DNA from: Pseudomonas sp. efr-133-TYG-5
GTDB taxonomy: Bacteria > Pseudomonadota > Gammaproteobacteria > Pseudomonadales > Pseudomonadaceae
Length of the DNA: 64,000 nucleotides
Assembly: GCF_030209175.1 (NCBI RefSeq)
Contig: NZ_JARVSM010000010.1
Coordinates: forward strand, 1 to 64,000
Direction: 5' to 3'
Shown here: one piece after another, positions 1 to 6,209 of the stretch
How the letters are laid out: the number at the start of each line of letters is the position of its first letter
Position numbering within the stretch: the first letter of the stretch is position 1
Position numbers and translations under genes: made by a program
Notes under the pieces: generated by a model
Database searches by the model: none
Seen by the model: only the letters and a program-made list of their open reading frames with translations
Told to the model about the DNA's origin: nothing

Positions 1-166
1 TGGCCGAGCCAGTGCGGTCGTAGCCGTCTTCGGCGACGGTGGCGGAACCGGTGCGATCGTAACCGTCAGCAGCCAGCGCCGAACCCGTGCGGTCGAAACC
101 ATCGGCAGCGAAGCTGTTGGCAGCCAGTACAGAAAGGGTCAGGGCGAGGATCAGTTTGGTTTTCAT
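1..166 (-). CDS. Secreted DG[FY]DRTGSA-repeat protein (3' part outside window)
   Basis: Reading leftwards from the ATG at 166, 55 codons are visible. They encode a Sec-type signal peptide (MKTKLILALTLSVLAANSFA, probable cleavage after the final FA), then three copies of a short repeat: DGFDRTGSA, DGYDRTGSA and DGYDRTGSA, spaced about 12 residues apart. The gene runs off the left edge, so total length and repeat number are unknown. The signal peptide implies export to the periplasm or beyond. I do not recognise an assigned function; small repetitive exported proteins of this look occur in pseudomonads as hypotheticals. An AT-rich stretch upstream (about 220-275) is a plausible promoter region, but no convincing -35/-10 pair was identified. 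Confidence 0.75.
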   Translation of the reverse strand, partial: MKTKLILALTLSVLAANSFAADGFDRTGSALAADGYDRTGSATVAEDGYDRTGSA

Positions 167-508
167 GTCAGTGACTCCGAATGGGTTGGCGATGTGTCTT
201 GCTTGAGATCAATGCTACGCCAACTAAATTGATTAAAAAGCGCAAAATAATGCTAAAAATTATCGATTAACTTGATGTTAAGGGCGACGCATCGAATTCG
301 CTCGGGTCATCGCAGCGACCGTCGCGCAGGTCATCGATCAGGTGGGTGCAGCGTGCCGCGCCAGCATTAATGGGGGATTAATCGCGGCTTTTTCACGTTG
401 TGACAGATTTTTCATGGATTCCCGACCGCTTTTTCACTTGCGCAACGCCAGTCTGCCCACGGCCAGAAAACCAAGAATCGGCCGTCTCAAACTGGAGCTT
501 GCCCTGCA
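167..508. other. Intergenic region with no supported gene
   Basis: This 342-bp gap lies between the divergent secreted-repeat gene and the membrane-protein gene. Positions 205-275 are AT-rich and probably contain promoter elements. On the minus strand, about 282-370 reads as a short open stretch with normal Pseudomonas codon usage (ending LIDDLRDGRCDDPSEFDA... then TAA) but with no start codon or ribosome site, so it may be a gene remnant. Confidence 0.5.
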
Positions 509-1264
509 ATGAATAAACTTCCACAAATCACCCTGGCCTTCTGGGTCATGAAAATCTGCGCGACGACCCTGGGGGAAACCGCGGGGGATTTGCTGTCGAT
601 GACGCTCAACGTCGGTTACGCCCTCAGCTCGCTGATCCTCATCAGCGTGTTCGTCCTGACCCTGGTCGCCCAGTTGCTGGCCAAGACCTACAAACCGTTG
701 CTGTACTGGATCGTGATCCTCTCGACCAGCACCGCCGGTACCACCATGTCCGACTTCATGGACCGCACGCTGGAGCTCGGCTACGCCACCGGCTCGATGA
801 TCCTGATCGCGATTCTGCTGGCGATCTTCGCGGCGTGGCGGCTGAGCGGCGACTCGCTCAACGTCAACAAGGTGCAGACGTTTCGCGGCGAGATGTTCTA
901 CTGGATGGCGATTCTGTTTTCCAACACCCTCGGCACCGCGCTGGGCGATTACCTGGCCGACGATTCCGGCCTGGGCTTTGCCGGTGGCGCACTGCTGGTC
1001 GGCTCGACCATTGCCGTGGTCGTCCTGCTCAAGTACTTCACCCGGATTTCCACGGTGCTGTTGTTCTGGGTGGCGTTTGTGCTGACCCGGCCGTTCGGCG
1101 CGACGCTGGGCGACTTGATGACCAAGTCCCATGAAAAGGGTGGCCTGGACTTCGGCACCATCGGTTCGTCGGCGGTGCTGGCGGGGATTCTGCTGGTGAT
1201 GATCGTCGGTGCGTCGTATGCGCAGAAGCGTTATGGCAAGCCGTCGGTTGCCGAGTTGAGCTGA
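509..1264 (+). CDS. Integral membrane protein with four internal repeats (COG4705-like)
   Basis: A 251-aa, very hydrophobic protein with about eight membrane spans. The sequence is a four-fold repeat of a two-helix unit. Each unit has a T-[LAF]-G-x-[TA]-x-[GS]-D motif in one helix (TTLGETAGD, TSTAGTTMSD, NTLGTALGD, TRPFGATLGD), followed by a G[YF]A-x-GS or GTIGSS motif entering the next helix. This matches the COG4705 family of predicted membrane-anchored proteins, whose function is unknown to me. The conserved polar Asp in each repeat suggests four equivalent intramembrane sites, possibly for ions or metal; that is inference. A GGAG-type ribosome site lies about 10 bp before the ATG. The gene is monocistronic, ending at a REP pair. 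Confidence 0.85.
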   Translation: MNKLPQITLAFWVMKICATTLGETAGDLLSMTLNVGYALSSLILISVFVLTLVAQLLAKTYKPLLYWIVILSTSTAGTTMSDFMDRTLELGYATGSMILIAILLAIFAAWRLSGDSLNVNKVQTFRGEMFYWMAILFSNTLGTALGDYLADDSGLGFAGGALLVGSTIAVVVLLKYFTRISTVLLFWVAFVLTRPFGATLGDLMTKSHEKGGLDFGTIGSSAVLAGILLVMIVGASYAQKRYGKPSVAELS

Positions 1265-1279
1265 TACCCAGTCGCCTCA

Positions 1280-1354
1280 TTCGCGAGCAGGCTCGCTCCC
1301 ACAAGGAATTTGTGTCGATCACAGATCCAGTGTGGGAGCGAGCCTGCTCGCGAA
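1280..1354. repeat. Inverted pair of REP elements
   Basis: Two REP copies face each other. One (1280-1303) is the reverse complement of the other (1331-1354), which contains GTGGGAGCGAGCCTGCTCGC. Each copy is itself an imperfect palindrome. This is the typical Pseudomonas REP arrangement between convergent genes and may act as a transcription end or gyrase/IHF-type site. Confidence 0.85.
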
Positions 1355-1396
1355 GGGGCCATCACAGCCACCGTTGCAGTGGCTGCATGAGCACGA

Positions 1397-2716
1397 TCAG
1401 TCAGTCACGATGCGCGAGTGTTTCTGTGTGTCCTTCATGGTGATGTACACCAGCAGCGACACCGCAATGCACGCGGTCACGTACCAGTAGTAACCGGTTT
1501 CCATGCCGATGCTCTTGAACCATAGCGCGATGTATTCGGCGGTGCCGCCGAAGATCGACACGGTCAGGGCATACGGCAGGCCGACGCCCAGGGCGCGGAT
1601 TTCGGTCGGGAACAGTTCGGCCTTCACCACGGCGTTGATCGAGGTGTAGCCGCTGACGATGATCAACGCCGCCATGATCAGGAAGAACGCGCCCCACCAG
1701 GTCTGGATGGTGTGCAGGGTCATCAGGATCGGCACGGTGAAAATCGTCCCGAGCACGCCGAAGGCGATCAGGATCGGACGTCGGCCGATCTTGTCCGACA
1801 GGCCGCCGATGATCGGTTGCAGGCACATGAACAGGAACAGCGTGGCGGCGGAAATGGTGGTGGAGTCGGAGATGCTCATGCCGACGGTGTTCACCAGGTA
1901 TTTCTGCATGTAGGTGGTGTAGGTGTAGAACGCCAATGTACCGCCCATGGTCAGGCCGACCACGGTGAGCAGTTCCTTGGGATGACGCAGCAAGGTGCGC
2001 ATCGCGCTTTCCTTGGACTTCTCTTTCTTGGTGAACGACTCGGTTTCTTCCATGCCGCGACGCAGGTACAGCGCGACGATGGCGCACAGCGCGCCAATGG
2101 CGAACGGAATACGCCAGCCCCACGCGTACAGCTGTTCGGTGGTGAGCAGGTTCTGCAACACGATCAGCACGCCCAGGGCGATGAGCTGGCCGGAGATCAG
2201 GGTCACGTACTGGAAGCTGGAGAAGAAGCCACGACGTTCCTTGGTCGCCATCTCCGAGAGATAGGTGGCCGAGGTGCCGTACTCGCCGCCGACCGAGAGG
2301 CCCTGCAGCAAACGGGCGAACACCAGCAGGATCGGCGCGCCGATGCCGATGGTTTCGTAGTTCGGGCTCAGGGCGATCAGCAGCGAGCCGAAGCACATCA
2401 GATAGACCGAGGCCATCAGCGCCTTTTTACGGCCGACCTTGTCGGCGTACAGGCCCATCAGCCAGCCACCGATCGGGCGCATCAGGAAGCCCACGGCGAA
2501 GATCGCGGCGGTGTTCATCAGTTGCGCGGTGGTGGAACCGGCGGGGAAGAAGGTCTTGGCGAAGTACAGGGAGAAGGCGGCATAGACGTACCAGTCATAC
2601 CACTCGACCATGTTGCCGACGGAACCGCTGAAGATCGACTTGATGCGGCTGGCGGTTGTTCTGGGTTTGGCCGGCACGGCAGCCGACCCAAGGGGCAGGG
2701 CGTTGGAGTTATCCAT
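1397..2716 (-). CDS. kgtP: MFS alpha-ketoglutarate/dicarboxylate permease
   Basis: A 439-aa inner-membrane proton symporter of the metabolite:H+ symporter (KgtP/ShiA/ProP) branch of the major facilitator superfamily. It has about 12 hydrophobic segments. Family signatures include VEWYDWYVYAAFSLYFAK near the N terminus, the MFS motif A region GWLMGLYADKVGRKKAL (loop 2-3), and LLQGLSVGGEYGTSATYLSE in helix 5. The likely substrate is alpha-ketoglutarate or a related dicarboxylate. The ATG has a GAAGGA site 8 bp upstream. A two-component system for C4/C5-dicarboxylates sits directly upstream on the same strand, and a sigma-54 promoter with enhancer-like dyads precedes the gene, so NtrC-type activation is likely. 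In P. aeruginosa the comparable transporter (PA5530) is controlled by MifS/MifR. Confidence 0.85.
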   Translation of the reverse strand: MDNSNALPLGSAAVPAKPRTTASRIKSIFSGSVGNMVEWYDWYVYAAFSLYFAKTFFPAGSTTAQLMNTAAIFAVGFLMRPIGGWLMGLYADKVGRKKALMASVYLMCFGSLLIALSPNYETIGIGAPILLVFARLLQGLSVGGEYGTSATYLSEMATKERRGFFSSFQYVTLISGQLIALGVLIVLQNLLTTEQLYAWGWRIPFAIGALCAIVALYLRRGMEETESFTKKEKSKESAMRTLLRHPKELLTVVGLTMGGTLAFYTYTTYMQKYLVNTVGMSISDSTTISAATLFLFMCLQPIIGGLSDKIGRRPILIAFGVLGTIFTVPILMTLHTIQTWWGAFFLIMAALIIVSGYTSINAVVKAELFPTEIRALGVGLPYALTVSIFGGTAEYIALWFKSIGMETGYYWYVTACIAVSLLVYITMKDTQKHSRIVTD

Positions 2717-2778
2717 TGAAGGATCCTTCGTTTAATTGTTTTTGTGGAGCGCGCGGGAACGCAGCCTGCCGGGGCTAT

Positions 2779-2795
2779 AGCAGGAGCTGTGCCAA
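2779..2795 (-). promoter_or_regulatory. Sigma-54 (-24/-12) promoter of kgtP
   Basis: On the minus strand the sequence reads TTGGCAC-AGCTC-CTGCT. This matches the RpoN consensus TTGGCAC-N5-TTGCW with one mismatch in the -12 box. It predicts a transcript start near 2768 and a leader of about 50 nt before the kgtP ATG at 2716. Confidence 0.8.
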
Positions 2796-2834
2796 CGGCG
2801 GGAGGGCCGGTTTAGAGGGGGTGACAGAACTTGA

Positions 2835-2852
2835 TGAGCGGAAATCCGCTTA
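2835..2852. promoter_or_regulatory. Promoter-proximal enhancer dyad (UAS1) for the NtrC-type regulator
   Basis: TGAGCGGAAATCCGCTTA contains the perfect dyad AGCGGA-AA-TCCGCT. Its centre lies about 76 bp upstream of the predicted kgtP start. A second, similar dyad lies 32 bp further up. This is the usual geometry for a sigma-54 activator such as the adjacent regulator. Confidence 0.7.
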
Positions 2853-2866
2853 TGGCTGTTTTGTGG

Positions 2867-2884
2867 TGAGCGGAAAATTGCTCA
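2867..2884. promoter_or_regulatory. Promoter-distal enhancer dyad (UAS2)
   Basis: TGAGCGGAAAATTGCTCA begins with the same TGAGCGGAAA as UAS1 and has TGAGC/GCTCA arms. The centres of the two sites are 32 bp apart, about three helical turns, so both would face the same side of the DNA. Confidence 0.65.
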
Positions 2885-2917
2885 TTCAAGCGGCTGGCTA
2901 TCTGTTGCCCGTGCCGG

Positions 2918-3017
2918 CCTCTTCGCGGGCAAGCCCGCTCCCACAATGGTCGGTGGTATTCACAAGTTTTGCGTCCAGCACAAAACCCGGTGGGAGCGGG
3001 CTCGCCCGCGAAGAGGC
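2918..3017. repeat. Inverted pair of REP elements (variant)
   Basis: Two facing copies of the REP variant containing GTGGGAGCGGGCTCGCCCGC (right copy 2990-3017, left copy 2918-2945). They are separated by about 45 bp and sit between the kgtP enhancers and the 3' end of the response-regulator gene. Confidence 0.8.
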
Positions 3018-3037
3018 CCGATCAAACACTGCAAAAT

Positions 3038-4369
3038 TCAACTGCCCGGAACAAACATTTCCCGGGTCAGACCATGGCGCTGCATCTTTTCATTGAAGGT
3101 GCGACGCGGCAGTTGCAGTTCTTCCAGCACGGCTTTCACATCGCCCTTGTGCCGGGTCAGCGCCGCGCGCAGACACTGCGCCTCGAACGCCTCTTGCTGC
3201 GCCGCCAGCGACTGCCCCGGATCGATGCCCTGCACCGGTTCGTCCAGCCCCAGCACCTGACGCTCGGCGACGTTCGCCAGCTCGCGCACATTGCCCGGCC
3301 AGTCGTGGCTGAGCAGATGGCTCAGTTGCGCGCCGCTCAACGGCGCCAGGCTGCGGTTCAGGCGTTCGGCGGCCTGGCGGGCGAAGGCGTCGAACAGCAA
3401 CGGAATGTCCTCGCGCCGCTCACGCAGTGGCGGCAGGCGCAGTTCGGCGACGTTCAGGCGATACGCCAGGTCTTCGCGAAACCGTCCGGCGCGGGCCTCG
3501 TCGAGCAGGTCGGGTTTGGTCGCGGCGACGATGCGCAGGTCGACGCGAATGCTCTGGTTCGAGCCCAGGCGCTCGAGCTTCTGCTCCTGCAGCACGCGCA
3601 GCAGTTTCACCTGCTGGGCCAGCGGCATGCTTTCGATTTCATCGAGAAACAGCGTGCCGCCATCGGCGAATTCGAGCTTGCCGATGCGCTTGCCCGAGGC
3701 CCCGGTGAACGCGCCGCTCTCATGCCCGAACAGCTCGGCCTCGAACAACTGCTCGGGAATCGCTGCGCAGTTCAACGCCACGAACGGCTTGTCGGCCCGC
3801 GGGCCGAAATCATGCAGGCAGCGTGCGACCAGTTCCTTGCCGCTGCCGGTCTCGCCACGGATCAGCACGTTGACCGGCAAGGCCGCCAGCTCCAGCACTT
3901 GCCGCCGCAGGGTCTGCAAGCCACGCGACACGCCGAGCAGCGTCGCGTCGAGGCGTGCGCGGTTGTCGGCCTGCTCGTGCAGGGCTCGGTTCTCCAGGAC
4001 CAGGCGACGCTTTTCCAGCGCCCGGCGCAGACTGCCGAGCAGTGTTTGCGGGCTGAACGGTTTCTCGAGGAAATCGTAGGCACCGTCGCGCATCGCCTCG
4101 ACCGCCATCGGCACATCGCCGTGGCCGGTGAGCAGGATCACCGGCAGATCGGCATCGCGGCGCTGCACTTCGGCTAGCAACTCGAGACCGCTGAGGCCGG
4201 GCATGCGCACATCGCTGAGGATCACTCCGGCGTAGTGTTTCGGCAGCGCCGCCAGGCAATCTTCGGCGCGGCTGAACAGTTGCACCTGGAACCCGGACAG
4301 GCTCAGCCACTGCTCCACCGCACTGCGGATGCTGCCTTCGTCATCGACCACCATCACCGCATTGAGCAT
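3038..4369 (-). CDS. Sigma-54-dependent response regulator, DctD/MifR-like
   Basis: A 443-aa NtrC-family activator. The receiver domain (about 3-118) has the phosphorylatable Asp53 in LSDVRMPG. The AAA+ domain has Walker A GETGSGKE (172-179) and the sigma-54-contacting GAFTGA loop (219-224). The C terminus carries a Fis-type helix-turn-helix (LPRRTFNEKMQRHGL). When phosphorylated it should bind enhancers and remodel RpoN-polymerase. The obvious target is kgtP, with its -24/-12 promoter and two dyads only about 320 bp away. The start codon shares one base with the stop of the sensor-kinase gene (TGATG), indicating translational coupling. The DctD versus MifR name is uncertain: the architecture fits both, and the neighbouring transporter favours a C5-dicarboxylate system. 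Confidence 0.88.
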   Translation of the reverse strand: MLNAVMVVDDEGSIRSAVEQWLSLSGFQVQLFSRAEDCLAALPKHYAGVILSDVRMPGLSGLELLAEVQRRDADLPVILLTGHGDVPMAVEAMRDGAYDFLEKPFSPQTLLGSLRRALEKRRLVLENRALHEQADNRARLDATLLGVSRGLQTLRRQVLELAALPVNVLIRGETGSGKELVARCLHDFGPRADKPFVALNCAAIPEQLFEAELFGHESGAFTGASGKRIGKLEFADGGTLFLDEIESMPLAQQVKLLRVLQEQKLERLGSNQSIRVDLRIVAATKPDLLDEARAGRFREDLAYRLNVAELRLPPLRERREDIPLLFDAFARQAAERLNRSLAPLSGAQLSHLLSHDWPGNVRELANVAERQVLGLDEPVQGIDPGQSLAAQQEAFEAQCLRAALTRHKGDVKAVLEELQLPRRTFNEKMQRHGLTREMFVPGS

Positions 4370-6129
4370 CAGATACGCGCCTCCAGATCGATTGGCAGAG
4401 TCAGGGTGAACACCGCGCCGGTGCTACCGTTTTCCGCACTCAGGCGGCCGCCGGATTCGTGCACGATGGCGAACGACACGGCGAGCCCGAGGCCGAGGCC
4501 ATCGCCCACCGGTTTGGTGGTGAAGAACGGATCGAAGACCTGGCCCAGGTGTTCCTCGGCGATGCCCGGGCCGTTGTCGCAGACGCTCAGGCGCCACAAT
4601 TGTTCGTCGGCTTCCAGGCGAATTTCCAGACGTTTGCAGGCAATTCCTTGCAGCGCATCGAGGGCATTGCGCAGCAGATTGATCAGCACCTGTTCAAGGC
4701 GAATCGCGTCGCCGCGCACCCAGGCCGGGCGAGTCAGGTGCAGGACCAGGCTGACCTGTTCGTCACGCAGGCGCGCATCGAGCAACTGCAGTGCCTGATC
4801 GACCACCGTGGCCAGGTCCAGGCGTTCGCGCAGGCCGCTGGGGCTCTTGCGCGCGAAGGTCTTCAGGTGGCCGGTGAGTGCAGCCATGCGCGTGAGCATG
4901 TCATCCACCGGTTTCAGCGCCTTGTACGCATCGTCGACGCGGCCATGTTCGAGCAGCAGGCGCAACGTCGCCAGTTGCATGCGCTGGGCGGTCAGCGGCT
5001 GATTGATTTCGTGCGCCAGCGCCGCCGACATCTGCCCCAGCGCCGCCAGTTTCGCCGACTGCACCAGACCGTCCTGGGCGGTGCGCAGATCGCGCGTGCG
5101 CTCCTCGACCAGTTGTTCGAGTTCGGCACGACTGCGCCGGCGCATCTTCGCCAGGCGCCAGCGCTGGCTGAGGAACAGCAGCAGGAACACCAGCGCCAGC
5201 CACACCCCGGCGGCAGCCAGCCCGGCGTTGCGCAGGTCCTCGAAGGCCACCTGCGGCGGGCGCAGCAGGTGCAGGGTCCAGCCTTCCGCTGCCAGGGGCA
5301 GCGATTCCCACAGATAATCCGCCGTGCCTTGCGGGCCTTCGACGCGGGTCAGGTCACTGTTCTCGTCGAAATGCCGCAGCGGCAGATGGGTCAGCGGCAG
5401 CAGTGTCTGTTTGTCGTACTGGCGCGTGCGCCTGATCTCGGCCAGGTCGCTGGCATCGAGCGGACGCAGCAGGCGATAGCGCCAGCCGGGTTGATTGGCG
5501 ATGAAGATGATGCCGCGCGCATCGCTGACCAAAAGGGTGTCGCTGCCCTGGCTCCACTCGCGCTCCAGCTCGGGGAATTCCAGCTTGACCACCATCGCCC
5601 CGAGAAACTCGCCGTTGTCGCCGAGCACCGCGCTGGACAGGAAATAGCCGGGAATCCCACTGGTCACGCCGACCGCGTAGAAACGCCCGCTGCCCTGGGT
5701 GCGGGTCTGGCTGAAGTAGGGGCGAAAACCGTAGTTGTGACCGACGTAACTGCTGGGCAGGCGCCAGTTGCTGGCGGCCACCGCCAAACCGCTGTGGTCG
5801 AGCAGTTCGAGGGTCGACGACTGCGCGGCGCCGTTGATTTTTTCCAGCTTGAGGTTGAGCGCCGCCTGCTGCTCGGGGCTGACCGGGCCGGCGAGGGCCG
5901 CACGCAATTGCGGGTCCAGCGCCAGCACGGCGGGCAGGGCGCGGTAGCGGTCGATCAGGGTGTGCAGCGCATTGGCGTACAGCGCCAGCTGCTGGTTGGC
6001 CCGCGCCGCGTCCTCTTCTAGCGCCTGGCGCTCGGCGTGACGCACGGCAAGGCTGGCGGCCAGCACGGCGCCGGCGGCGATGAGCAAGGTGTACAGCAGC
6101 AGACGCAACGGGCGTGAAGTCGCAAGCAT
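4369..6129 (-). CDS. Sensor histidine kinase, DctB/MifS-like
   Basis: About 586 aa. Transmembrane segment 1 (LRLLLYTLLIAAGAVLAA) is followed by a roughly 260-aa periplasmic sensor of the double-Cache type seen in DctB (...YVGHNYGFRPYFSQT..., ...LLVSDARGIIFIANQPGWRYR...). Transmembrane segment 2 (VWLALVFLLLFL) follows, then a coiled coil, a HisKA domain with the phosphoacceptor His in ALAHEINQPL, and HATPase motifs (N-box LLRNALDAL, DNGPGI, GLGLGLAVS). It senses a dicarboxylate in the periplasm and phosphorylates the partner regulator. Neither possible ATG (6168 or 6129) has a clear ribosome site; 6129 is chosen because the signal anchor follows immediately. The gene starts only about 80 bp after the tccC stop codon on the same strand. 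Confidence 0.85.
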   Translation of the reverse strand: MLATSRPLRLLLYTLLIAAGAVLAASLAVRHAERQALEEDAARANQQLALYANALHTLIDRYRALPAVLALDPQLRAALAGPVSPEQQAALNLKLEKINGAAQSSTLELLDHSGLAVAASNWRLPSSYVGHNYGFRPYFSQTRTQGSGRFYAVGVTSGIPGYFLSSAVLGDNGEFLGAMVVKLEFPELEREWSQGSDTLLVSDARGIIFIANQPGWRYRLLRPLDASDLAEIRRTRQYDKQTLLPLTHLPLRHFDENSDLTRVEGPQGTADYLWESLPLAAEGWTLHLLRPPQVAFEDLRNAGLAAAGVWLALVFLLLFLSQRWRLAKMRRRSRAELEQLVEERTRDLRTAQDGLVQSAKLAALGQMSAALAHEINQPLTAQRMQLATLRLLLEHGRVDDAYKALKPVDDMLTRMAALTGHLKTFARKSPSGLRERLDLATVVDQALQLLDARLRDEQVSLVLHLTRPAWVRGDAIRLEQVLINLLRNALDALQGIACKRLEIRLEADEQLWRLSVCDNGPGIAEEHLGQVFDPFFTTKPVGDGLGLGLAVSFAIVHESGGRLSAENGSTGAVFTLTLPIDLEARI

Positions 6130-6209
6130 AGGGGTATCAGGCGCAGGACGGGGCGAGCACGATAGCATGCCGCTGCAGCGCTTGCGGTGCCTCGGCAGCG
6201 CGACCTGTT

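Noticed and set aside
1712..2719. Open frame of 335 codons opposite kgtP
   Set aside because: Antisense shadow of the transporter; composition dominated by Gln, Gly, Asp and His with no ribosome site or family match.
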